Assembly (NCBI GenBank): GCA_017562135.1
Contig: QEYB01000255.1
Location: 1 to 64,000, forward strand
DNA: 64,000 bases
Source: Dipylidium caninum
Taxonomy: Eukaryota; Platyhelminthes; Cestoda; Cyclophyllidea; Dipylidiidae
Reading direction: 5' to 3'
Shown: positions 50,101 through 61,451 of the stretch, in pieces
Layout of the letters: each line of letters opens with the position of its first letter
Numbering within the stretch: the stretch's first letter is position 1
The notes under the pieces: model-generated
Database searches by the model: none
What the model saw: the letters and a program-made list of their open reading frames with translations, nothing else
Told to the model about the DNA's origin: nothing
Made by a program: the position numbers and the translations under genes

Positions 50101-51423
50101 TTTGAAATTATCAATAACTTTTAAACATTTGTAGCAAAAGCATTTTTAAAAACTTATCAGGAAGGAGGCACAATTGATGCCCAATCACTTGCCGCCGACC
50201 ATGTCAATGCGGCTTTGGAAAGTGCACGTGATTGCATTCGCCAAAGCCTTGATAAACAGGCACATCTACTCGAGGAAATTCAGACCAAGTACGAGTCAAC
50301 CTTTGGTACGAAGAAGGATGTCGTTACTGTACAGACAACCCTTTTAATGGCCGTCGAGGCCTATGACCAGCTTTGTCAAGACGTTGGACAGGGTATTACA
50401 TTTTACGCTGATTTGACAGGCATACTCGTCAAATTTCAGAATAAGGTCAGTTATTTGAAAATCGTTGTCTCTTTTTTAGTTGAACGGACAATTAGTAGCA
50501 AAATGTTTTTCCTTTATATTTTTTCATCATTATTTGTTGTTTCAATTATGATCGTAGGTCGCATTTTCCATTATTATAAGATTAAAGGAGTTGCTCTCTC
50601 ATTTGTCTATTTAACGGATACTCCCAGAGTGGTTCATAAATGTATTGTATTTCAGGTAAATGATTATGTTTTCGCGAGGCAAACAGAGAAGAAGGAACTC
50701 ATGAAGGATATTTCCAAAGAAATGAGTTCCGAAAAGCCTAGTGACGCTCCTGGTTGGTTTCCCATTCCTTCATTCCATTTTTTCCACCTAAGTTTAAATA
50801 CTCGGCTTTTTAGTATATTCGATGTCTTTTATACTTTGTTAAAAATGTGCCACCGGATGCCTATTGACAAGCCTTTTTATGTAAGTGTAAAAAGTCGCGT
50901 TCTTCATTTTTTTTCTTCTTTTTTTTCTTTCTTCCCATTCAAATCTGTAGAACGCCCCCCTCCAACGTACTTGTCAACAGCTGGACCAACAACGGCCCCA
51001 CCTAGTGCTCCTCCTATGGCCCCAGCGCAGCTAACCCATCCTCTTTCCACCCCGAACGCTCCCGGGATGTATGGTAGTGTTCACCCTACAGGCTACTGGC
51101 CTGGCTATGGTGTGCCTCCGCCTCCTCAAGGACCTATACGTAAGTCAGAAAGTGCTTTGTAAACATGACTTTTTCGGTCTAGCAAACGCCAACGAAAATT
51201 AAGTATTTTTAATGTAAGTAGAAGATTTTGGTGTGTACAATTACGGAATGACACAGATATTCATTATTTCCTTTAGTACAGTTGTTTTTATCTATCTGTT
51301 TTCCCTTTTCTTTTAGCTGCAGGAATGCCGCAGTTCCCAATGTACGGAGTGTACGGTGGCTATCCAATGCCTATGTTCCCTATGCCAGGGCTACCGTCTC
51401 AACCACCACCCCCTCCGCAGTGA
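47139..51423 (+). CDS. PDCD6IP: ALIX / PDCD6IP, ESCRT-associated BRO1 protein
   Basis: A cytosolic ESCRT adaptor in membrane budding, cytokinesis and endosomal sorting. Eleven exons: 47139-47338, 47734-47855, 47892-48019, 48072-48225, 48346-48572, 48806-49327, 49661-50066, 50135-50445, 50656-50752, 50951-51139, 51317-51423. Phases all agree, giving 820 residues; human ALIX has 868. The BRO1 domain covers exons 1-6 (LFNLAACHSQIARNQN, AMLAQAQE, IVAKLANQAG, EQIARL, AKKDNDVIYHE). The V domain follows (SLNLPAAVQEV, then TIDEEEKTDNELREQFGKKW, and LTGILVKFQNK plus DYVFARQTEKKELMKDI). The C terminus is proline-rich and keeps a PSAP motif (APPSAPP), which binds TSG101 in vertebrates, plus PGYG-type repeats. 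One intron is only 36 nt. The frame stays open through two introns (see findings). Confidence 0.94.
47856..47891 (+). other. Ultrashort (36-nt) intron in ALIX
   Basis: It starts GTATGC and ends TTTTCTTAG, phase 1, inside the BRO1 domain. Removal joins SSM to KGYNAGFDRC, matching the family's G-Y-x-K-S-C-V-L-F-N region. Confidence 0.8.
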
Positions 51424-53642
51424 TACCGTTCGCATTGTGTTCCTACCTCAACGCTTATTCATCTACACCGCATCCGCCGCTGTTCTGTGTGTTGCTACAC
51501 TTTCTGACACTACTCCCTCTGAGTTACTTTTCCCCACCCCCTTTACCTCACGGATTATGTTCTTCATTGTCTCTTGTCTCGAACACTTTTTCTACTAGTA
51601 AAATATTTCCCAAAATAGTTAATTTTTAAGCGCTTAAGAATTCTTGTTAAAGCGGGATTATATCTTCTTCGAAATTTAAAAACGTATTACAATTCCTTTT
51701 TGCAATAAAGAAACTAGTTTACTTCGCAGAGTCAACAAGTACTCCGCATTTCTTTATTTGCTCAGCTCACTTTTACACCAACCCAACTCATCTCATTCAT
51801 ATTGCGTGTGACCTGCGACTCGAAGGTGCCAGTGGATTTAATAAGGCTAGCCATCAATCCGGCCACTGCATGAAAATTGTTAGTCAAATCAAACATTCAG
51901 TAGGGCATTCATGGACGCACTCATTTGTTCTACTTCTGTGTATTTCAATTCCTACATCATTACTTAGAGCTCTAACGGCCTTGTGTGCCTAAATAACGAC
52001 AGGGGAACAAATTTCTTCCTCTATAGAAGGCAATTTACTTGATATATTCTCCAATCCTGGAAATCCACGAGTTTTAGGCTTCCCTTCAATATCTGCGTAT
52101 ATCTTGGTGTCAATCAGGTAACGTTATTAACATTAAATGCGTCCACCCGGTTTGGAACGTGACGACGTTTGTATATGACAAAACCGCGGAATGAGAAGAC
52201 TTGGACTAAATTTGACCAGGATTTAGTGCGCTCTGTAACCGTCTGAGATCTCTATTTTCAATAATAAAAAGGTCATTTAACTAATATTATTATTACTAAA
52301 CTCATAATTAGGGGACAACGCTATTTCATATCATTTTATCACGTAAAATTCGGATTCTTATGTAGAATTGAATGAAAAAATGATATCCTCGTGGACATTA
52401 AAAATTAGGTAGGTGAAAAAACCAGTTCATCATTAATACACAGAAATACCTATTTTTCTTTTCATGTAAGACATTAATTAGCAAATATTTTACATGAAGG
52501 CGCGTAGGAGAGCTAACGTCGCTGACGATGTGTTTACCTCTGTATGATACTGTCGGTTTTAGTAAAGAATCATCTTGAAGGATCAATGCGGAAAACACAT
52601 TCTTACCTTTCCATAATCCGTATCATCTAACCTACGAGTAGAAATATTTGAGTAAGACCTTAATACACTTTTGACTGTTTTATCAGCAGGTTTGACTAGA
52701 AACCGATGTTCGCTATCGACTAACCCCGCATTTTGGCAACCTAGTTGAAGGCAAATGTGAAAGAATTAACCAATGTGGCTACTGTCATGTGTTTTACATT
52801 ACCCGAGTTCGCTTCGGGCTACATCGCCTTCGCATCGAAGATGGTGTAAGCAGTTTTCCAAATGGTTTTCAATCTCAACAGAATAGAATCTCTACCAGTC
52901 AAAAAAAGGGTCAAAGTGTAATAAACTTAGGGTATTATAACCGATGGGATTCCTAATCGCATAGAAAAGGAAATCACTGAGGGGATGAAATAACTTCAAT
53001 CTAAAATAGTTGCAACTAGATTACGTGATAACAAACGGTTAGCTCTCGAGTGACCACTTGTAATACACCCCGCAGGAACAAGGATATATGGGATGAGCCG
53101 AATTTTGTCGACCATAAAGGCAAAACCTCCAACGCGCAATGAGGAGATAAAGCTACCTCAACCACAATATTTGCATACCTATACTATATCTGAATACGCC
53201 TCATGAATACAACATGTCTACGTGATATTTTAGGAATCGACTCCTTGCCTTTGCTCACAAGCAATGTGTTACATAACTCCCTGGTTACAAAAAATATCGG
53301 GGGAAATCGTGTGTGATCGTAAGGGCTTGTTGCCTTCATCCGGTTAAATCATGCAATGTCGCCTCCTGACGCCTTTCGGTTATCGTAAACAGCAAATATT
53401 TTTGGTTCACGAAAATCCGTTTGAAGTATAAAATACCTTGTCGGCTGCTGAATCTGCAGGAAATGATTAGGGCTAGTTAATATAAAAAACCATTCGTTTA
53501 AAATAATTTACCAATTACCAAAACTTTCATTATAAAATTTTAAAATTACTGCAACGCATTTACTGTTACAAAATTTTTAAGTAAGGCAACTTTAGGATAA
53601 ACAACAATGAAAATATCCGTGAATCAAATTTGACCTTCACAT
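51424..53642. other. Spacer between ALIX and ALG12
   Basis: ALIX 3' UTR followed by AT-rich intergenic sequence. No coding or RNA gene was recognised. Confidence 0.5.
51704..51709 (+). terminator. Probable poly(A) signal of ALIX
   Basis: An AATAAA hexamer 281 nt after the ALIX stop, in a T-rich stretch. Confidence 0.6.
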
Positions 53643-56600
53643 ATGCAAATTTACTTCTGGAAATGCCTAGCATTTGATCAACCTCGTTGTGCACTCATCG
53701 GGGCCCCGGTGCAGCCGATGTTTGACATGTTGGTAAAAAGGTGTTTTTCCGGTAGTTCGGCTGTTTGCGCTTGTGGACTGATCATAATGTTGCATATTCT
53801 CTCATGTCCTTACAATAAAGTCGAGGAGTCGTTTAGTATGCAGGCTATTCACGACATTCTCTACCATAAAATTAACATATCGCAAGTAAATGTTGGAGTT
53901 ACCTTCCTTATGATTTAGTACGACCACATCGAATTCCCTGGCCCTGTGCCTCGGACGTTCTTGGGCCCAATTGCTTTGTCTTTACCTTGTTTATTCTTGT
54001 GCTCAATGGTGCCGAAACTCATGCTCCCACTTTTCGGTAAATTCCATTTATATGATCCTATAATTACCACAGTTCGAGCCCTTCTCGCGTTCCTTTTTCT
54101 TCACGCTACAAATAAGTTGGGCTCGGTCTTTGGAAATCGTCTATACTCCTCCTTCAGCGCTAAGTTTTTAATTGTAAACTGTACACAGTTCCACTTAACC
54201 TTTTATGCAACGAGAACATTGCCGAATACGTTTGCCTTACTTCTCGGTAGGCTGTTACTTCTTTTTTATTAGCCGCTCTTCAATACTATCCAACAATTTG
54301 CCAATATCTGTGTAAACTTCCGAGTATAAGATATCAATAAGCTCTGCCTTTTTATAAAATTGTGAAAGGGCTATAAAATGAGCTTTTATATTGACTAATG
54401 TTGAGCCTGACACGTTCACTATGTTTCTTATCTCATTGACTTTTGACTAAGTGCTACTTTATTTAATTTTCTCTAATGATGAATTGGTTTCACTTATATC
54501 CCTTTGAGACCAATCCAAATATAATCTACAGACGATTGCTTGCGGCTACTAAACCTGTATTGTGCCAATTTTTAGTAATTTACTCATTGGCTTTCCTTTT
54601 GCGGGGCTCGGATATCCCTTTCATCATCTTCGCTGGATTTGCAATTCTTGATTTTCGTAGTGAACTTTTATTGTTTTATGGGCCGCTCCTTATTTTCGGC
54701 CTTTATTTCGGATTTGTTAGAATACGTCCTGCGCTAATTAAGGTTGGATTTGTTACTATCGCTCTCGCTCTAAGTGAGTTTGCAAATATTTATTGGCACA
54801 TCAATCTACTCATTAATACTTTTATTCATTTTTTAAGGTTATTTAAAATGATACCCTCATGGTTAAATTTCTCTTCTTTCAGACACAACTAGTCATTCAG
54901 CGTTTTCATTATTCCGCTTAAGCGCTTGCATTTTTCGGATTTGAGTCGAAGAAATCTTTTAATGTTAAATCATCATATTGGTTTCAAAAATGATTTGTTT
55001 TTTTCCGTAAAATTTAGCTTTAACTGTTGTCGTCGATTCATATTTTTGGCAACGCTGGCTCTGGCCTGAGGGAGAAGTCTTTTTCTTCAATGTTATTGAA
55101 AACAAAAGTCATTTATGGGGTGTATCCTTTTAAACTTGTATATCATCTTCGTTTTCCCTCCATAGTAGTCTATTTTTCATTTTATACACGATCATGTTTG
55201 TTATTTGACTATGTTTATCTCTTTCACCTCTTCGGCTTTAAATCACTTTTAAAATTTTCAGAATATTTTATTCAAATTTTTGCTGCGTTTGTCGTTGATC
55301 TTTAGGCGTTTTCTCATGTATCTTTTTCTTGTAATTTATTTATTGTTCATAAGACTTGTGTATTTTCCCCACCGGTGAACGTTATTGAAAGCCGATTATA
55401 TTTTCTCCCTTCCATACACTCGTTCACCTCTCGCTTTACTATTTTACAATTTGCTACTCCACCAAGAACCTTACTTCTTTATTATTACCTCACTCTAACT
55501 CCTCGTCTGATTATTGACATTTACAACTTTTGATCTTTTTGATGTTAACAACGGAGCCACTTTTTGTTATTTTTTTGAGGTACTTTAAGATTTTCATTAT
55601 GCTTACTTGATGTCGTTATTACTTAAATGATGTCTTAGACAAAGCCATTTTATTGGTACTTCCCTAATCGCATTACCGAAAAGCCTGATGACAACCGCAG
55701 GCCTGGTTATGTGCGCGAATTTGGTAATCGTTATTCCCTCCTCACAATCAGAGTCGGTCAGCCGTGGGGGTTATGTCCTTTTGGGACTGCAGATAGTAGC
55801 TCTTGTTTTCATTTGGCTATATTCTTTTCTTCCCCACAAGGAGTTCAGGTTTATCATTTATGCCATCCCAATATTCAATCTTGTGGCTACTTACCTCTGG
55901 GACACCATGTGAGTATCGAAATTGGTAATTCCTCTCATGAATTGCCTATATTCGATATTTCAATATTCACATACAGCTTTAACGTTTGAAATACCGTTTA
56001 AACTATAAGTTGCTAATATGCTTTACGTAATTGGTAGTGAGCACCGTTTATGTATGTGCCTCGACAAGAGGAAAATTCGAGAAATCTCGAAGACGAGGAC
56101 TAAGGGTCCGTTGAATCGGGGTGGCAGCCTAACGCCCGCACGTGTACACTGGGTCTATCGACTGGGTGTTTCTATGTGCTACTTTAGTCTGATTCTTAAT
56201 CTGTGCCTTTCCATCGGACTGCTCTTCATATCTTCACACAATTACCCTGGAGGCGAGGCGATAACCAGGCTAAATAATTGGCCCGGGTTAAAGGAACGAC
56301 GCGGTAACAATTTTTGTAAAAACATCCTACTTTTATTGTATAAGTAAAATGTATTTGTTGAGGGCCGTAACTACAAACAAAATGACTTGTAACTTTTCCC
56401 AATTTTGCGATTAAAAAATTTCCGATTTATTTTTAATCGTAGAACCCTGAGGTTTTTACTTCTTGACTTATAGAGACACTGTATCAGCACTATTTTGTAC
56501 CTCAACGCGTGACTGGCTTCTATAAACGCGCATCTGGTGGTGACTTGATTTCTTATTATTAAGTACCAAATCATATCGTGAATTTGAGAAACCACTACTG

Positions 56601-58524
56601 GGTTAGTTTTAGGACCAAGCGGCAAATTCAATTAAATCACCTCCTAATCAGGACTGCAATTGATAATGGTACTGATGTTAGCTGGTCGTATGAGTACAAA
56701 GACGTCAGGACTATTGCTGAGTCTTATTGGGTCGTGCATGGAAATTCCCTCCTTTTGCCTGCTGATTTGAGCATAACATACATTTAATTGGAATCGAGGT
56801 GTTATTTAAGAACAACTCCGAAATACGTTAGACCTGAGCTCGCTACTATGATTATCCTTCGATTAGTCTCGTGAGAGCGTTGATTTGCATTTCAGTTAGG
56901 TGTTCGGAATATTTAATCACTTTGCTACGCATATCATGACTTAGGTTCTGTACTATCTTCCCGTCGACAATTTTTCTTTCAAGGAGTGTAACAAAAGGGA
57001 TTTAAACCTTACGAAGTTTCTGGAGTTAGGCAATATTTTCTTTGCCCTATTCTAAGCACTTATTTTCCTCTAATCTAAAGACGCTATGGTCATAACTTAA
57101 TGCTTTGGAACGAATCTTTGTTCGGATCATTTTCTTGTTTTTTTGAGGAAAGTGGTTACACGACCGAAGTAAACTTAGTAGCGGTTGTTACTAGAAACTA
57201 CTTATTGCGGTTTTAAAATACAACACACTTTGGACGTTTCGCATCTTACCCATATTAATAGCTTCCGTTGATCTTGGTGGGTTTATGGGACTCCTTTTAG
57301 ATGTGCATGTCTACGTTAGCAATCTCGCTGCTCAATCTGGGGTGAACCGTTTTCAACAGATTAATAGCCATTGGATGTGAGTTTGAACATCAGTTGCTCT
57401 TTTCTTTGGATTTTTGCATACGTAATAGAGCTCTAGCTTTCGTTACGTTTATACAACGAATCTGTGGTTGGTTTTGCGTGATGTTCTCTTCTTTTGACAA
57501 CTATAGTATCATATTTGCTGGTTATTGACAACAAAATTGAGCGGTATAGGTTTGGTAGAGGTCGTTCTGATTCTAGTTTGCGTCTGAAGAATATCCTTTT
57601 ATGTGAGCTATCCGTTCCACTTTTGACATCTCCCTATTGCACACTTAGTCACACTTTGAATAATTAGATTTTTTGTTGTTTCTGGTTTATTTATACCAGT
57701 AGATCTTTAACGAAGCGATTCTTACATCGAATTTGTAAATGATTTGCTCAGGCGGAACGATAGTTACTGCCAATTTCGTTAGATGTTCGTTAGTTTTATT
57801 GTCTCATTGACGTCCTTTTTTCACCTCAAGAGCCTAGGCTTTTTCAAACTGATTCGGATTGCTCTTATTTTATTTGGTTTTTATATATTTTTTATCGGCA
57901 AACACTTGCTTCTCATAATTTTCTTGACTTCAATGATTTTATTGGCGTTTTACCAATCCCGAGGCCGATAGGCCCATTTCATTTTGAGTTTGAAGAACAT
58001 TATTTTTAGCCAAGCCCTCTATTCTCTTTATTTCGTCATTCGGCGCCTTCCTCCAATATGGTTTATTCTTTTGTTCTGATTATACGTTTTATTGGCTAAT
58101 TACAGAAAGAGTTTTTGTTTCCATTTACAAGGGACTAATTTCATCTTAACACATGTTCGTGCACAGAGCCGCTTATACATCGTATCCCGATAGGTTTTAA
58201 GTGATGTTACGAACGTCCTCTCTATTTCGTTGTACCGTTAGTCTAATTCGACGTCAACTTTAACACTTCAGTTATAACAAGACCGAAAAAATCGACGATG
58301 ACGTGCAGGAATTGATCCGGGGACCTTTCACACACTTCATTTTGGAGGCCTCAAAAGACACTCTTAGTAGGCGCCCTGAAAACTTTCGACGATTGTTCAT
58401 CGTGGAATCTTTCTCCGGGATCACATACGATCCTGGGAACTACTTCTGGAACAAGCTAAAAATATCTTTCACTCCTTCTCTTATAGTATACGAAAGAGTG
58501 GGCCTACTTCGACATATTCCTTAA
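53643..58524 (+). CDS. ALG12: ALG12, ER alpha-1,6-mannosyltransferase (frameshifted)
   Basis: A multi-pass ER enzyme of family GT22 that adds the eighth mannose to the dolichol-linked oligosaccharide, using dolichol-phosphate mannose. Eight exons: 53643-53885, 53919-54246, 54576-54773, 55018-55121, 55639-55908, 56038-56303, 57301-57376, 58272-58524. Recognised blocks are [106 protein letters not shown] and [16 protein letters not shown]. The lumenal loop motif in YDHIEFPG and the HKE motif are intact. Exon 5 has one extra base: the frame changes between WYF and ALPKSLM at 55662-55664. The exons total 1738 nt, one more than a multiple of three. The upstream start could instead be the Met at 53718. 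All other splice phases agree, so the frameshift is either an assembly error or a recent loss. Confidence 0.88.
53886..53918 (+). other. Ultrashort (33-nt) intron in ALG12
   Basis: It starts GTAAAT and ends GATTTAG, phase 0. Removal joins HKINISQ to YDHIEFPG, the exact family junction. The only in-frame stop is the TAG formed by the acceptor itself. Confidence 0.88.
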
Positions 58525-61451
58525 TGTCTGCTTCCGTTACTCATGTGACTAATGTAAAAAGATTTTGATAGAGTAAAAATCCTTTTTATTGTGTAGTTGC
58601 TATTTTCATTGCTCATTTTTACGTAGTATTTAGTTTAGTTAAGAAACAATTTCCATAGGATTTAAGAAAGTCTGTGGCTATTAGTTCTTTAAAATGCTTT
58701 GACTGTAGTACCTTCATAATTATTTTAATTCCTCCATTTTGGACTTTGTCTTCTCAAAACCCAAATACTAGTGTAAGGACTAATGCTTAATGCGGAAGCA
58801 TAACCGGTAAAATACTGAGCAGTGTAACCTCCCGTTTGACTTGGTGCTGGGGGTGTTGAGGCAACTAACGCACGTCGGCGCTTATTAAGACACCATCAAC
58901 ACTCCCTTTCTAGGCTCTATCATTGGCGGCATTGAGCTTCCGACTTGGAGAGGAGCTGGTTTCACTTTGAAATTTGGCATCCGTGTGACGCTGGAACTAT
59001 TACTCGGAGTGTAAGTATGCGTTGCGTACCTCAAAAACTAACCTTTTCTTCCTGCATTGATCCTTCACCACTAGGCGATTATGTAGCGAGACATCGTGAA
59101 AAAGTGTAAATTTATTATCAGGATGATTAGGAAGGGTGCGTATTGCAAATAACATAGACAAATGGGTTTTGGAAAAACCTGAGGTTTGAAATCATAAGGA
59201 AAATCAGTCCATGTGAAGGCAGAGACGAGGGGGAGGAATCGAAATGGGTGCGGAATCCACATTACTCGAGTATGCCCATGCGTGTGTTTTTTATCCTGTT
59301 CAAAGCGCGGTAATTGAAAAGCAACTCAAACTAGTTTCACATAATTGATTGGAAAGAGACCCCTCCTTTTATTTGTGTGAAGTTCTCCGTAAAGCCACCC
59401 TTCCTCCTAAAGGGTAGAAAGAGTAGCAACAGGTTCAGGTGATCTGCTATCCACTCCATCATTCAATACTCCATTATATGCGTGCGACCTACCCCAACAT
59501 GAGCGCGCGTCTTCAAACCTACTTAGTTTTGACACTTGGGGCCAGTGGCTTTTGCTGTTCCCGTTTGACATTATCCTCAGGACTTTTAACAAGTCATTAA
59601 AACCGATCATTATGTTGAAACTCTCCCCAAATAGCCTCATGACAGGGACTAATAGAACGTCTGACTGGTGGCGCTTACCTAGCCTTAAGTTTGTTCGCGC
59701 ATTCCTTATAAGTACGTAGTAGAAAGAAGAGACGTTCATGCCTTTCCCTATGTTTGCCTATGCTGTCCGTAAATAGTCAAGGTGAAGGTGAGGAGAAACT
59801 ATCCTCGTTTTGCAAAAACCAGTCCCAGTCAAAATGAGTTGACTGCAGAGAAACAGGAAGAGAATGAGCATGAATATTGGCGATTTTGAAGAGGCTGAAT
59901 GATGCTTAGGAAAGTAGAGGACATTAAAGTTTAAATACTATCAAATTCTCAAAAATATGCACGAAGAGACATAACCTCCGACACATTTCGTGTACCCTTT
60001 TATTTGCCTAACTAAAACCAGACCAAAGGAAGCAGAAAATGAGTCAAAAGAAATGTGCAAAGACTGCTTTATGCGGTGCGCAGTTGGGTGGTGGTCTTTC
60101 GTGAACATGCAATCACCGTGACGTGGAAGCGTTTGATCACTGGACAAATCAACTTACGGAAATCTTTTTCTTGAGGCAAACAAAAGGTAAGATGATCATT
60201 TTTTCGGGCAATTGAAGGAAAACTTCACAGAATAACATGAAGACCCTAGACGGCTAGTTGTGATAGGGTGAGCATGTACGTGAAATTTTCGGATTTTGCT
60301 GTTTCACCCAAGAATCTGTTTGTGGACATTCCTTGTCGTTTCCATTTCTCTGTTTTCGCTGCAATTGCAGCATGACCACGTTTCGTGGGTGTACAGAGAA
60401 ACCTCACTTCGGAATTTTAAGATTTCTCATGTGGCCAGCTCTTCCCATAAGATTGTCAAAATTTGGCAGTTTTCGGCATCACAACCAAAATTTACAGTCG
60501 TTCGAAATGCAATGAACTTCGGCCCAATATACCGTCTCGTTTTCGTTTATCGGACCAAACTTCGTGTTGTGATCACTTAAGTTGTGCACCAAGTCTTGAT
60601 TATTGCTATCGTTCCGAGAAGCGGAAGCAATTTGGGATTCAGCAAATTCCTTATTAATGGATGAAACAATACAAAATAGCGCAAATCGTCAGGGACAACA
60701 CAGTCTACAGAGAGTCCAGAATTAGTGTGACCGCCAAACCATGGAAAAACGTTACAGGAGATAGCAATTAACCACACATATTTTTATATACATGAAGCAA
60801 ATGAAGATCTATGTTAGATTCGTCAGTTGTGTAACTAGCTGGAAGGTAGTCGAAAAATTCTGCACTGTTTTGAGTGTTAACTCGAAAGGATTATTACGTA
60901 CCAGAACTACCAAGATAGTAAATAAGGAATGAAGAAGAAAATGAAAACCGAGAACGTTACCACTGCTTAGACTACATACTGGCCCCATATATTGCCTAAC
61001 AAACTCCAGATAAGCCTCAACCGTGTTGGTAACTGCATTTATCTTTAACTAAACTCAAACTACCTCTGTACGAAGGTACAGCCGTGATAAAGTTGGAGTA
61101 CCGTAATAAACCTTTTAAAATACAATCAAGCTGTTGTCGATTATGTAAGTATGGTGTACTCCTGACGAGGCACATTAACTCGCACATCGCTTCATGTAAT
61201 CGTTTTCATGTTTTAGAAATATCATTGTGGCTAAATTACGTAATATTACCCCAAGGCGAAACTGGTAATAGTTTATCCCAAGACAACATATTTGTTATGA
61301 TCAAAGCTCTTCAAGGAAGAAGGTAATCTTAAGGCTTCATTTTCATTCAAGTTGTGATGTCCTCCAGGCAATTCTAAACCCTTACTCTTTCGATATGAAA
61401 GGCCAGATAATCTTAAGAAACCAATATAAATGACATAATTGTGCAAAATAC
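58525..61451. other. Spacer downstream of ALG12
   Basis: No gene was recognised with confidence. It contains one possible plus-strand exon (58914-59010, listed separately). On the minus strand there is a strong acceptor (CTTCCTGTTTCTCTGCAG, near 59844) followed by a short open stretch with FDWDWFL, ending at a stop. Missing 3' exons of the SH3-domain gene should lie here. Confidence 0.4.
58914..59010 (+). CDS. Possible orphan exon (plus strand)
   Basis: Bounded by a good acceptor (CCCTTTCTAG) and a strong donor (GTAAGT), and open for about 32 codons reading SIIGGIELPTWRGAGFTLKF then GIRVTLELLLGV. It starts phase 1 and ends phase 2, with no partner exon identified on either side. It does not match the C terminus of ALG12. 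It may be an exon of an unrecognised gene or a chance combination of splice sites. Confidence 0.3.

Noticed and set aside
60577..60777. Minus-strand reading WFGGHTNSGLSVDCVVPDD, faintly like the end of an SH3 domain
   Set aside because: There is no AG acceptor in the right place, the FPxNY core is missing, and the phase cannot be joined to the SH3 exon.
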